Source: an uncultured Prevotellaceae bacterium
GTDB taxonomy: Bacteria; Bacteroidota; Bacteroidia; Bacteroidales; Bacteroidaceae
NCBI GenBank assembly: GCA_902771155.1
Contig: CACXVS010000015.1
Span: 1-64,000 of the forward strand
DNA length: 64,000 nucleotides
Reading direction: 5' to 3'
Part shown: piece by piece, positions 36,571 through 46,229 of the stretch
Layout: every line of letters begins with the position of its first letter
Position numbering within the stretch: position 1 is the stretch's first letter
Program-made: the position numbers and the translations under genes
The notes under the pieces: generated by a model
The model's database searches: none
The model's input: only the letters and a program-made list of their open reading frames with translations
Told to the model about the DNA's origin: nothing

Positions 36571-37465
36571 TAAACTGATGAAGACTGCAGTATTCTATTA
36601 CTCCCAAAGCGGACAGGCACTCCACGCAGCCAAAAGCATTTGCGAACCATTGGGGGAAGTCATCTATCAGCAGATCATCCCCGTACAAGCATATCCTTTT
36701 CCTTGGAACAAGGACGAGTTTTTTGACTCTTTCCCAGAGGCCAGACTGGGGATACCCCCTTCAGGGATCAAGCCCCTGGACTTTGCCGAAGTAAAGGATG
36801 CCGACTTGGTGATGATTGTAGGTCAGTCATGGTTTCTATCGCCCTCGCTCCCGCTCCAGTCGTTCTTACATGACGAACAAGTACGAGCATACCTTCAAGG
36901 GAAAAATGTGGTCTTTGTCAATGTCTGCCGCAATATGTGGCTCATGACAGGACGGACCATCAAAGGCGACCTCAAGAAGATAGATGCCCATCTGGTAGGA
37001 CACATCGTACTACAGGACAAGCACCCCAATCTGGTAAGTGCCCTGACGATTGTGCGCTGGCTGATGTATGGAAAGAAATCAGCCTGTTGGCTATTACCTG
37101 ATGCAGGTGTCTCAGAAACAGACATCGAAGGTGCCTCGCGATTCGGAGAGATTATCTTGAACGCATGGGAGAAAAAAGAGTTCAGCACGTTGCAGCCACG
37201 TCTGCTCGAGGCAGGATCCATCAACTACAAGCCTTCTATACTGTTTCTCGAGAAGGCTGGCCACCGCATGTTCGGTCACTGGGCCCGATTCATCCGTAAA
37301 AAGGGTGGTTTCAGGGATCCACGACGCCGTCCTCGCATAAACGGTTTCTTTTATTATCTCCTGACCGTGCTGTTCCTGGTATCCCCATTGGGACAACTGT
37401 TTTTCTACCTCACTTACCCTTTTCAGCAGGTAAGCCGTCAGAGACAAGAGGACTGTAGTGTATAA
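36563..37465 (+). CDS. darA: DarA-like dialkylresorcinol aromatase (flavodoxin fold)
   Basis: A 300-residue protein with a flavodoxin-like N-terminus (FYYSQSGQALHAAKSI, then VMIVGQSWFLSPSLPLQSFL) and a C-terminal hydrophobic segment (about 270-290). The length and pattern fit the dialkylresorcinol condensing/aromatising protein DarA, which oxidises the cyclohexanedione made by DarB. It lies immediately upstream of the DarB-like gene, as in known dar loci. The start may be 36578 (MKTAVFYYSQ), just past the previous stop. Confidence 0.75.
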   Translation: MPDKLMKTAVFYYSQSGQALHAAKSICEPLGEVIYQQIIPVQAYPFPWNKDEFFDSFPEARLGIPPSGIKPLDFAEVKDADLVMIVGQSWFLSPSLPLQSFLHDEQVRAYLQGKNVVFVNVCRNMWLMTGRTIKGDLKKIDAHLVGHIVLQDKHPNLVSALTIVRWLMYGKKSACWLLPDAGVSETDIEGASRFGEIILNAWEKKEFSTLQPRLLEAGSINYKPSILFLEKAGHRMFGHWARFIRKKGGFRDPRRRPRINGFFYYLLTVLFLVSPLGQLFFYLTYPFQQVSRQRQEDCSV

Positions 37466-37495
37466 GAATCATTATTAAAAATTACAATAAACAAA

Positions 37496-38632
37496 ATGGA
37501 TGTTTTTATAACCAAAGCTGGAAAATTCCTGCCCAATGAGCCTGTCAGCAACGATGACATGGAACTATATTTGGGCATGGTTGACGGGAAACCGTCCAAG
37601 GCCAGAAGAATCGTCTTGAGGCGTAATGGCATCAAACAGCGTTATTATGCTTTGGACAAGGAGGGTAACACCACGCATACCAACCCTCAGATGGCAGCGA
37701 ATGCCATCCGCTCCCTTTTCGACACAAGACTGACGCTCGATGATATCGACCTCCTTTCGTGTGGAACATCTACACCCGAACAGATTTTACCTTCGCATGG
37801 CAGTATGGTGCATGGCGAATTGGGAGGCCAGAAGAACATCGAGGTCGTATCCTTCGCAGGATCCTGCTGCACGGGTGTCGATGCCCTGAAGTACGCCTAC
37901 ATGTCAGTAGGTATGGGATTATCCGGAAATGCTGTCGCAGTGGCCTCCGAGCGCCCCTCTGCCTGGCTGAGGTCCTCCTACTTCCAAGAGGAGTCGGACA
38001 AGCTCTCACTGTTAGAGGACCAGCCCATGTTGGCCTTCGAAAAGGATTTCCTACGCTGGATGCTCTCCGATGGTGCCTTTGCCTTGTTGCTTCAAGGAAA
38101 GCCTAACGAGCATGACCTTTCATTACATCTCGACTGGATTGATATTACATCGTTTGCTAACACTCATGAAACGTGTATGTATGCCGGTGCAGACAAGTTG
38201 TCAGACGGTCGTCTGAAGGGATGGGCCGACTATCCCCAACAGGAGTGGCTCTCAGAGTCGCTATTCGCCATCAAACAGGACACCCGACTGCTGGCAGACA
38301 ATATCGTGAAACTGGGAGTGGATTTCCTGCTCCAGTTGGGTAAAAAACATCAGTTCTCACCTGATGATGTAGATTGGTTCCTCCCCCATCTGTCTTCTAT
38401 GTTCTTCAAAGATAAGATTCTGGAGGAGTCAAAGAATCGAGGTTTCTTCATTACGGAAGACAAGTGGTTCCTGAATCTTCCACGTGTGGGAAATATTGGT
38501 TCGGCCTCTGCCTTCGCTATGATTGAGGAACTGTTGTATTCGGGTAAACTGAAGAAGGGCCAGAAGATTCTCATGATGATTCCAGAGAGTGCCCGTTTCT
38601 CGTATTGCTATTGTATGCTGACTGTTTGCTGA
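37496..38632 (+). CDS. darB: DarB-like KAS III ketosynthase
   Basis: A 378-residue thiolase-fold synthase of the KAS III type with nucleophile C125 in AGSCCTGVDA, the His in FLPHLSSMFF and the Asn in RVGNIGSASAF. DarB joins a 3-oxoacyl unit and an enoyl unit to give a cyclohexanedione that DarA aromatises to a 2,5-dialkylresorcinol. A KAS III initiating ordinary fatty acid synthesis would sit near plsX/fabD instead. The DarA neighbour is the main argument for this role. The 30-base gap before it is one of the few in the run. Confidence 0.82.
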   Translation: MDVFITKAGKFLPNEPVSNDDMELYLGMVDGKPSKARRIVLRRNGIKQRYYALDKEGNTTHTNPQMAANAIRSLFDTRLTLDDIDLLSCGTSTPEQILPSHGSMVHGELGGQKNIEVVSFAGSCCTGVDALKYAYMSVGMGLSGNAVAVASERPSAWLRSSYFQEESDKLSLLEDQPMLAFEKDFLRWMLSDGAFALLLQGKPNEHDLSLHLDWIDITSFANTHETCMYAGADKLSDGRLKGWADYPQQEWLSESLFAIKQDTRLLADNIVKLGVDFLLQLGKKHQFSPDDVDWFLPHLSSMFFKDKILEESKNRGFFITEDKWFLNLPRVGNIGSASAFAMIEELLYSGKLKKGQKILMMIPESARFSYCYCMLTVC

Positions 38633-38636
38633 CCTT

Positions 38637-39884
38637 ATGAAAGTCAAGGAAGTACCACAGGATCTGAAGTATTATAAGGATACCGTCGTTCGCGATGTGA
38701 ACTATGCCGTCGATGACGAAGGCCATTACAAGGCCGTCATGAGCGATGGATGGGCTCCCAAGACCGAGGCTCTGGAACTGGCTCTGGAGGAAGATGTCGA
38801 TAAAGACGAGAGGAGTAAGATGGAGATGCAGAATCCAACCGGTTTCCATGGTTTTGAGTTGGACATTCAGCACCAGCCTGCAGCCCATTGCGAAAACGGA
38901 GCCACCTCTGCCCTACTTCGCTATCATGGCATCAACCTGTCGGAACCTATGATCTTCGGTTTGGCCTATGGTCTGTTTTTTACGCATATCACCTTTATCA
39001 AGATGGGCGGACTACCCGTCACCTCGTTCCGCACCTTCCCTGGTGTGCTGTTCATGCGTATCACGAAACTCCTGGGCATCAAATCAAAGACCAAGCGGTT
39101 CCTGAGTCGGGAAAAGGCGATGAAGAAACTCGACGAGCTTGTCTTGCAAAAGAAGACTCCCGTGGGATGCGTGGTCGGTATGTACGATCTGCCCTACGTA
39201 CCCAAGGAATACCGTTTCCGTTTTAACGGCCATAACATCTGCATCATCGGAAAAGACGAAGAGAAGGGCTTATATAGTGTCCTGGATTCGAACTGTACCC
39301 AGAAGGTTACGATTACATCAGATGATCTTGCGACGGTACGTTTCCCATCAGGTGGTGTCTATCCCCTGATGGGACAGATGTACTGGATTAAGTCTGTACC
39401 TAAGACCTTGCCCGACCTGAATCCCCTGATTCTCAATTCCATCAGGAAGACCTGTTGGTATATGATCTCTCAACCCAAATTCATCAAATATGTAGGTGCC
39501 AACGGCATCCATTACCTCTCTGAACGTATCCGTCATTGGGAGAAGGACATGGGTAAGCGCAAGGCACAGTTGAATCTGGCACAGGTGATCCGTATGTTGG
39601 AGGAAATCGGTACAGGTGGTGCCGGTTTTCGCTTTATGTATGGTGCTTTCCTGCAAGAAGCGGCTGAGCGTACGGGCATTAGCGTACTGAACGACTACTC
39701 CCAGCGTATCACTGAAATTGGGGACCTATGGCGCGAGTTTGCTTATAAGGCCTCAAGAATCTTCAAGAAACGCAAAAACGAAAACTATACTTACGACGAT
39801 TTAGGCAACTTGCTCAATCATATCGGTGAACAAGAAAAGAAATTCTTCAAGGACCTCTATGAAGAAGTGAAACATATCAATTAA
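38637..39884 (+). CDS. BtrH-like acyl-ACP transferase 1
   Basis: A 415-residue protein with a BtrH_N-type papain-like domain: C85 in PAAHCENGATS, H199 in FNGHNICIIG and D217 in SVLDSNC, followed by a helical C-terminal DUF4872-like region (about 250-415). BtrH in butirosin synthesis moves an acyl group from an ACP to an acceptor, so this is a candidate for joining the aryl-polyene acid to the resorcinol (or another alcohol). It starts 4 bases after DarB and is followed by a close paralogue after 4 bases. Confidence 0.8.
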   Translation: MKVKEVPQDLKYYKDTVVRDVNYAVDDEGHYKAVMSDGWAPKTEALELALEEDVDKDERSKMEMQNPTGFHGFELDIQHQPAAHCENGATSALLRYHGINLSEPMIFGLAYGLFFTHITFIKMGGLPVTSFRTFPGVLFMRITKLLGIKSKTKRFLSREKAMKKLDELVLQKKTPVGCVVGMYDLPYVPKEYRFRFNGHNICIIGKDEEKGLYSVLDSNCTQKVTITSDDLATVRFPSGGVYPLMGQMYWIKSVPKTLPDLNPLILNSIRKTCWYMISQPKFIKYVGANGIHYLSERIRHWEKDMGKRKAQLNLAQVIRMLEEIGTGGAGFRFMYGAFLQEAAERTGISVLNDYSQRITEIGDLWREFAYKASRIFKKRKNENYTYDDLGNLLNHIGEQEKKFFKDLYEEVKHIN

Positions 39885-39888
39885 TAAA

Positions 39889-41169
39889 ATGAAAGTAGAA
39901 GAAGTTCCACAGGATTTGAAATATTTCAAGGGATCGGTCGTCCGTGATTCCAACTATGCCCTCGATGACGAGAACCATTTCCAACTGGTTCAGAGCGATG
40001 GATGGGAGCCCAAGAACGATGCCCTTGACCTGGTGCTCGAAGAGTATGACGACCAGGAGGAGCGCAGCAAGATGAAATTGGAGGTGCCTAGGAAATACGA
40101 AGGCTTTGAGCTGAACCTAAGTCTCAGGCCAGCTGCCCATTGCGAAAACGGCACCACTTCGATGCTGCTGAGTTATTACGGCATCAACCTTTCCGAACCC
40201 ATGATCTTCGGTTTGGCCAGTGGACTGTTCTTTGTCCATATCCCATTTGTCAAGATGTCGGGAATGCCGATGACATCCTTCCGCAGTTTCCCAGGGGTAC
40301 TCTTCAAACGAGCCACAAAACTGTTGGGGATTGAGACTGAGTCGCGTCGTTTCCTGATCAAGGATCATGCCATGCGCACACTCGACAAGGTGCTGCTCGA
40401 AGAGCGTCGTCCTGTGGGTGTCGTCGTTGGCATCTACTATCTGACCTATTATCCCCCTGAGTACCGTTTCCCGTTCAATGGCCACAATATCTGTGTCATT
40501 GGCAAAAATGAAGAGACCCAAGAATACAGCGTGCTCGACCCGAACACCACACAGAAGGTCACCATCAGTTATGATGACCTGAAGAAGGTGCGTTTCTCCC
40601 CTGGTTCATACCCCCTTATGGGACAGATGTACTGGATCAAGAAGGTGCCCGAGCAGTTGCCCGACCTAAGACCACTCGTTCTAAAGGCCATCCATAAGAC
40701 ATGCTGGCTGATGGTGTCGGAACCCTCTTGGATCATTTTCGCCGGAACCAGAGGCATCAACTACCTGTCGCATCGTATGCGCAAGTGGGAGAAGAAGAAA
40801 GGCGAGCATGGTGCCCGGATGAATCTGGTAAATGTCATCCGTATGCTTGAAGAGGTAGGAACGGGCGGTGCAGGCTATCGTTTCGTTTATAGTGCCTTCC
40901 TTCAGGAGGCTGCAGAGAAGACAGGTTTCAATATACTTAATGACTATTCCCTACGTCTCTCTGAGATTGGTGACCTATGGCGCGACTTTGCCTACAAAGC
41001 CTCTCGTGTATATAAGAAACGCAGCAAGAATTCCAATGTGGGTGAACAACTCACTTATAACCAACTCGCTGATCTCCTGCAGACTATAGGCGAGAAAGAG
41101 CAACAGTTCTTCCTCGATCTTGACGAGGAGGTAAAACAATTGTCAACTAAAAACAACATGCCCCTGTAA
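39889..41169 (+). CDS. BtrH-like acyl-ACP transferase 2
   Basis: A 426-residue tandem paralogue of the preceding protein with the same spacing of C85, H199 and D217 (HCENGTTS, FNGHNICVIG, SVLDPNT). The two share the first residues (MKV-EVPQDLKY) and the motif INLSEPMIFGLA. Both keep the catalytic residues, suggesting either two different ester-forming steps or a heterodimer. The stop overlaps the MMPL start by one base. Confidence 0.8.
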   Translation: MKVEEVPQDLKYFKGSVVRDSNYALDDENHFQLVQSDGWEPKNDALDLVLEEYDDQEERSKMKLEVPRKYEGFELNLSLRPAAHCENGTTSMLLSYYGINLSEPMIFGLASGLFFVHIPFVKMSGMPMTSFRSFPGVLFKRATKLLGIETESRRFLIKDHAMRTLDKVLLEERRPVGVVVGIYYLTYYPPEYRFPFNGHNICVIGKNEETQEYSVLDPNTTQKVTISYDDLKKVRFSPGSYPLMGQMYWIKKVPEQLPDLRPLVLKAIHKTCWLMVSEPSWIIFAGTRGINYLSHRMRKWEKKKGEHGARMNLVNVIRMLEEVGTGGAGYRFVYSAFLQEAAEKTGFNILNDYSLRLSEIGDLWRDFAYKASRVYKKRSKNSNVGEQLTYNQLADLLQTIGEKEQQFFLDLDEEVKQLSTKNNMPL

Positions 41170-44048
41170 TGGTAAACCTCTTCCTTCATATATTCGATGT
41201 ATTACAACGCCGCCGTTCGCTCTGTATGTGGCTGTTGACAGCCTTAACAGCAGTGTTGTTCGTCATGGTGGCTTCGCTGAAGTATAACGAGAACATCTTC
41301 GACTTCCTGCCCGTCAGTGGCAATGAACAGAAGGCCATTACCCTGTATCAGGACATCTCGGGTGGACAGCGGCTCTTCGCCATGTTCAGGATGAAGGATG
41401 GCGAGACACCTGATGAAGACCGTCTGACGGAAGCCGTCGATTCCTTCGCCCAAAGCATTCAAACCGTAGCTGATGCAGGACATATAACTGAGGTGACCTC
41501 ACAGGTGGATTTCGAGAAGGTAACTGGTATAACCGACTTCGTCTATCATAACATGCCCCTGATGTTATGCGACTCTGATTACATCCGTATGGAGCAGATC
41601 GTATCTTCTGAGGAAAGGATTGATGAACAGTTGGCCAACGACGTACAGATGATCATGATGCCTGCCACGGGTTTCTTCACGTCGAATATCAGCAACGACC
41701 CGCTAGGACTCTTCTCCTCTGTGATAGACAGATTACAGGCTCGGCAGGCATCGATGCCGATGGAGATCGACAACGGCTATATTTTCTCTGCAGGCCGAAA
41801 GATGGCCATTGCGATGATGACATCGCCATACGGAGCCATGGAGTCGGCTAACAACAGCCAACTCGTCAATGAAGTTGACAGTGTGGCCCAGCAGACGATG
41901 CAGGCTCTTCCTGATGTCGATGTAGCCATCACAGGTGCTCCTGTTATTGCAGTGGGCAATGCCCAGCAGATCAAGGACGACAGCAAATGGGCCATTTCCA
42001 TCTCAGTGACACTGATCCTCTTGTTGCTGCTCTTTGCTTTCCGGAAGGTAAGAGACCACCTGCTCATTGCTGCCGCCATCATCTTTGGCTGGTTGTTTGC
42101 CATGGGGTTCATCGCCGTCATGCGCAGCGATGTGTCACTGATCGTCATCGGCATAGGTTCGATCATCATCGGTATCGCCGTCAACTACCCCTTGCATTTC
42201 ATAGCCCACACCTACCATGGTGGCACGGTACGCGAGGTGTTGAAGGAGATGGTGTCGCCCCTACTCATTGGTAACATCACCACAGTGGGTGCCTTTGCCA
42301 GTTTGATGCCACTCGATGCACCAGCCTTGCGTGACCTTGGTTTCTTTGCAGCCTTCATGCTCATCGGAACCATTCTCTTCGTGCTGATATTCCTGCCCCA
42401 CCTCGTCAAACAGCGCGTGGTAAAGGAAGAAGAGCGCTTGCCCTTCGGAAAGATCTCGTCCATGTCGCCTGAGCGTCATCGCTGGCTCCTTTGGGTCATC
42501 CTTATACTGACAGTCATCTTCGGATATTACAGTCTGGGGACATCCTTCGATACCGACATGCACCACATCAACTACATGTCGGATACACAGAAAGAACTTC
42601 TGTCGAGTATGCAGGCTACGGCAGGCCTCAATGATACGACCAACGTCTATGTCGTAACGGAAGGTGAGACATGGGACGAGGCCCTGCAGAAACGTCAGGC
42701 CATAGTGCCCTTACTCGACAGCATGAAGACGGCCGGTGTACTCAATACATATACCGACGTAACGACGCTCATCTGCTCTCAACAAGAGCAGCAGCGCCGG
42801 ATTGACCGCTGGAACGCTTTCTGGGAGCCTCATCGTGCCAAGGTCTTAGAACAAATTCGCAAAAAAGCACCCGCCCATGGCTTCAATATCGAGGCCTTCA
42901 GCGGTTTCGAGGCTATCATCTCCGACACATACGAGCCGAAGTCGTTCGAGTATTTTGAACCTTTGCGTTCCATCCTGCTCAGCGGTTCATTCAGTGAGAG
43001 TACAGGCTGTTGCTCAGTGGTAGATGTGATTGATGCTCGTGGACATCATCCTGCGACTATCGAGGAGATCCTCAACGAGGGTCTTAACGGACAAGGCTAT
43101 TCCTTCGATTTCATGAGAATGAACAGTGCTATTGCCAATTCGCTATCCGACGATTTCAACTACATTGGTTTTGCTTGCGGATTCATCGTTTTCATCTTCC
43201 TATGGCTCTCATTCGGCAGACTGGAACTTTCGCTGCTCGCTTTCCTCCCGATGGCCCTCGGCTGGATCTGGATTCTGGGTATGATGTATCTGTTCGGTAT
43301 GCAGTTCAACATCGTCAACGTCATCCTCGCTACCTTTATCTTTGGTCAGGGTGATGACTATACCATCTTTATTACCGACGGACTCATCAATGAATATGCC
43401 TATAAAAAGAAACTGCTGCCCTCTTATAAGAACAGCATCGTCATCTCGGCCCTGATCATGTTTATCGGCATGGGGTCGCTCATCGTAGCGCGCCATCCTG
43501 CCCTTCACTCTTTGGCAGAGGTGACCATCGTGGGTATGTTTACGGTGGTACTCATGGCCTGGATCGTGCCCCCTCTCATCTTTGGATGGCTTGTGAAGCG
43601 CCATGGAGTGGTACGCCCCGAACCCATCACCATCGGTTACCTCTGGCGCAAGTGGTTCCGTCGTCAGAATCCTTTTGCAGAGGGTACCACGCATTACTAT
43701 CACAACTATGTGATCGGCAAATATACCTACAAGGGGTTCAGCATCGAACGAGAGACGCGCCAGCTATTGAAGCGTTACGACGATTTCAGTCAGTGGATCG
43801 ACAGATGGCCATCCGAAGACCGAGAAGTAAGCATCGTCAACTCTGGCCGAGGACAGTTCCCGCTGCTCTTTGCCCTCGTTCATCCCGACGTAGAAGTACA
43901 CAGTTATAGTGAAGATCCTGATGACACGGCCCTTGCTGCTGCCATCGAACCCATGCCCCAGAACCTGCATGTACATCCCTGCAACGAAACGGCGACTGGT
44001 GGTCAGATCATCAATCTGAACGATCTTATCACATGCGAAAAGGCCTGA
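41169..44048 (+). CDS. MMPL/RND-type lipid exporter with C-terminal Rossmann-like extension
   Basis: A 959-residue RND-superfamily transporter of the MMPL type: about 12 membrane helices in two halves, each after a large periplasmic loop (about 40-260 and 460-640). The C-terminal half carries GQGDDYTIFITDG, a pattern of proton-relay acids in helix 10. It probably exports the lipidated pigment. Residues about 835-959 extend past the last helix and contain VSIVNSGRGQFPLLFALVHP and EVHSYSEDPDD, resembling a SAM-type Rossmann core. It overlaps the next gene by 16 bases. Confidence 0.85.
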   Translation: MVNLFLHIFDVLQRRRSLCMWLLTALTAVLFVMVASLKYNENIFDFLPVSGNEQKAITLYQDISGGQRLFAMFRMKDGETPDEDRLTEAVDSFAQSIQTVADAGHITEVTSQVDFEKVTGITDFVYHNMPLMLCDSDYIRMEQIVSSEERIDEQLANDVQMIMMPATGFFTSNISNDPLGLFSSVIDRLQARQASMPMEIDNGYIFSAGRKMAIAMMTSPYGAMESANNSQLVNEVDSVAQQTMQALPDVDVAITGAPVIAVGNAQQIKDDSKWAISISVTLILLLLLFAFRKVRDHLLIAAAIIFGWLFAMGFIAVMRSDVSLIVIGIGSIIIGIAVNYPLHFIAHTYHGGTVREVLKEMVSPLLIGNITTVGAFASLMPLDAPALRDLGFFAAFMLIGTILFVLIFLPHLVKQRVVKEEERLPFGKISSMSPERHRWLLWVILILTVIFGYYSLGTSFDTDMHHINYMSDTQKELLSSMQATAGLNDTTNVYVVTEGETWDEALQKRQAIVPLLDSMKTAGVLNTYTDVTTLICSQQEQQRRIDRWNAFWEPHRAKVLEQIRKKAPAHGFNIEAFSGFEAIISDTYEPKSFEYFEPLRSILLSGSFSESTGCCSVVDVIDARGHHPATIEEILNEGLNGQGYSFDFMRMNSAIANSLSDDFNYIGFACGFIVFIFLWLSFGRLELSLLAFLPMALGWIWILGMMYLFGMQFNIVNVILATFIFGQGDDYTIFITDGLINEYAYKKKLLPSYKNSIVISALIMFIGMGSLIVARHPALHSLAEVTIVGMFTVVLMAWIVPPLIFGWLVKRHGVVRPEPITIGYLWRKWFRRQNPFAEGTTHYYHNYVIGKYTYKGFSIERETRQLLKRYDDFSQWIDRWPSEDREVSIVNSGRGQFPLLFALVHPDVEVHSYSEDPDDTALAAAIEPMPQNLHVHPCNETATGGQIINLNDLITCEKA

Positions 44049-44872
44049 TGCTCTTTCTTCTGGTCTTCTGCCTCGAAGCCTTTTCCCAAATAAACATCTG
44101 GGAGGGCACTTCATGCAAGAAGAAGGTAGAGCTCACACCTTATGTCGTGGAGGGCACTCAGAACAACTTAGCAGTCATCGTCTGTCCTGGTGGCAGTTAT
44201 TTCTGGCACGATATCGAGACCGAAGGATACGGAGTGGCCGAGTGGCTCAGGCAGAATGGCATCAGTGCCTTCGTACTCAATTACCGTACAGGTTATGTGC
44301 CAGCCTTCATCACCCGCTACCGCAAGGTGTTCAGGGGCAACCGCTACCCAGACCCCCAGGACGACCTCCTACAGGCCTTGCGCTACGTCAGAGCCCATGC
44401 CAGCGAATATGGTGTCAACCCAGAGAAGATTGGTGCCATAGGTTTCTCGGCAGGAGGTCATCTGGTGATGTCGGCAGCAGAATTCTTCAGTCCCGAGGAT
44501 CGCCCTTACTTCTCTGCACCCATCTACCCTGTCGTCACGATGACGGCCGATTGCGTTCACAAACGCTCGCGCAGAGGTCTATTGGGCGACTCGCGTACCC
44601 ATAACCAGGAACTGAAAGAGAAACTCTCCTTAGAGAAGCACGTGCCTCAAGACTGTCCTCCCGTCTTCCTGATGAGTTGCAAAGACGACCCCATCGTGGA
44701 TTATCGTAACTCCGTACTGCTCGACTCAGCCCTTACGGCCATGAATGTACCTCATGAGTACATCCTTTATGAAACAGGCGGACATGGCTTCGGTGCCAGC
44801 GATGTAAAAGGAACGGAGGAGTGTCGCCAATGGCGCACTCGTTTTCTCAATTGGATCAAAAAATATATGTAA
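44033..44872 (+). CDS. Secreted alpha/beta-hydrolase (esterase-like)
   Basis: A 279-residue protein with signal peptide (LEAFSQ) and an alpha/beta-hydrolase fold: oxyanion-region CPGGSYFW, nucleophile Ser in IGFSAGGHL, acid in CKDDPIVDY and His in GGHGFGAS. It resembles lipase/acetylxylan-esterase-like proteins of Bacteroidota. Within this operon it may act on the ester bond of the pigment in the periplasm, either as hydrolase or acyltransferase. It overlaps the MMPL gene by 16 bases. Confidence 0.8.
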   Translation: MRKGLMLFLLVFCLEAFSQINIWEGTSCKKKVELTPYVVEGTQNNLAVIVCPGGSYFWHDIETEGYGVAEWLRQNGISAFVLNYRTGYVPAFITRYRKVFRGNRYPDPQDDLLQALRYVRAHASEYGVNPEKIGAIGFSAGGHLVMSAAEFFSPEDRPYFSAPIYPVVTMTADCVHKRSRRGLLGDSRTHNQELKEKLSLEKHVPQDCPPVFLMSCKDDPIVDYRNSVLLDSALTAMNVPHEYILYETGGHGFGASDVKGTEECRQWRTRFLNWIKKYM

Positions 44873-44875
44873 GAT

Positions 44876-46015
44876 ATGGAAAAGAACCCGAAGTTTGACG
44901 ACATCCGTCCCTATTACGAGGACGAGATTCCCGCAGCCATGAAGCGCATTGCCGCCAGCGACGTATTCCCTTTGCTGGCCAACTTCGTCTATCCGAACGA
45001 ACCCCTTGAAGCCATCAAGGATAGGGTGGCCAATTTCAAGACGGTCAAGGAGTTCCAGCACGACACGATGCGTCGTGTCAACGAACAGATTATCGCCCGC
45101 AGTACCAAAGGATTTACCTGTTCTGGTCTCGACCGTCTCAGTCGTGACAAGCAGTACCTGTTTGTGTCCAACCATCGCGACATTATGCTCGATGCATGTC
45201 TGCTCCAGTATTATTTCGTGCTCAACGGCTTCGATACCACAGAGATTACCTTCGGCGCCAACCTCATGATGAACCCTGTTGTCATCGACGTCGGCAGGAG
45301 CAATAAGATGTTCAAGGTAGAACGCCCAGGTGGTGACATCAAGGAGTTCTATCGCAGTTCTATCCACCTCTCCGAATATATTCGTTACGTCATCAAGGAG
45401 AAGAAGCAGTCGGTGTGGATAGCCCAACGCAACGGACGTACAAAGAACGGTATCGATGCTACCGATCAGGGTATCATCAAGATGTTCTGCATGAGTGAGC
45501 CTAAGAACAAGATCAAGGCACTGGCCGACCTTAACATCGCCCCGGTGTCTATCTCTTACGAGTGGGAGTCGTGCGACATACTGAAAGCCCTTGAACTCTA
45601 CGAATCGCAATACACCCGCTATACCAAGAAACCGGGTGAGGACCTGAACAGCATCCTCACAGGCATCATGCAACAGAAAGGTCGTGTTCATATCGAACTA
45701 TGCCAACCCATCTCTGTGGCAGAACTCTCAGCCTTCGAGAACCTGACGAACAACGAATACCACAAGTCGGTAGCCAAACTCATCGACCGCCGCATCAACA
45801 CCAACTACCGTCTATATCCTAACAACTACATTGCCCACGACTTGCTTTATGGCAACACCAAATATCAGGATATGTACACGAAGGAGGAGTATGATGCCTT
45901 CCTGCATCGTCTGGAGAAACTCGACAAATACGACACCTGCGATCTGGAACGCCTGAGAGAGATTTTCATCGGCATATATTCTAACCCCGTAGATAACAAG
46001 AAAAATGAAAGATAG
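44876..46015 (+). CDS. PlsB/PlsC-like acyltransferase
   Basis: A 379-residue cytoplasmic acyltransferase with the motif VSNHRDIMLDA, as in glycerol-phosphate acyltransferase-like proteins of Bacteroidota, and IAQRNGRTKNGID in the position of the usual FPEGTRS block. The replacement of EGTRS by RNGRTK is typical of this subgroup. It is the fourth acyltransferase-type gene of the locus. It overlaps the following ACP by 11 bases, so its acyl donor may be that ACP. Confidence 0.78.
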   Translation: MEKNPKFDDIRPYYEDEIPAAMKRIAASDVFPLLANFVYPNEPLEAIKDRVANFKTVKEFQHDTMRRVNEQIIARSTKGFTCSGLDRLSRDKQYLFVSNHRDIMLDACLLQYYFVLNGFDTTEITFGANLMMNPVVIDVGRSNKMFKVERPGGDIKEFYRSSIHLSEYIRYVIKEKKQSVWIAQRNGRTKNGIDATDQGIIKMFCMSEPKNKIKALADLNIAPVSISYEWESCDILKALELYESQYTRYTKKPGEDLNSILTGIMQQKGRVHIELCQPISVAELSAFENLTNNEYHKSVAKLIDRRINTNYRLYPNNYIAHDLLYGNTKYQDMYTKEEYDAFLHRLEKLDKYDTCDLERLREIFIGIYSNPVDNKKNER

Positions 46016-46229
46016 AATCAGACAATTATTAGAGGATGCACTACCACTGGTAGATTTCGACTCCGATTTCCTGTTCAGTGAACTCGACTCCCTTGGCGTC
46101 ACCACCATTCTGATGCTGCTCTCCGACGAGTATGACATCAAACTCGAGGCTGCCGACGCCACCCCACGTAACCTGAAAACCCTCGACAGCATCGTAGCGA
46201 TGGTCGAGGCCAAACTGAACCAAAAATGA
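46005..46229 (+). CDS. Short acyl carrier protein (ACP 3)
   Basis: A 74-residue ACP-like protein with the modified Ser at S29 (SELDSLGVTTILMLL). It overlaps both neighbours (11 and 4 bases), and the next gene is an AMP-forming ligase, so it is probably the carrier loaded with the starter acid by that ligase. Confidence 0.82.
   Translation: MKDRIRQLLEDALPLVDFDSDFLFSELDSLGVTTILMLLSDEYDIKLEAADATPRNLKTLDSIVAMVEAKLNQK

Noticed and set aside
37496..38632. Housekeeping FabH
   Set aside because: It is a KAS III-type enzyme but lies beside a DarA-like gene inside the polyene run, not with plsX/fabD/acpP, so DarB is the better call.
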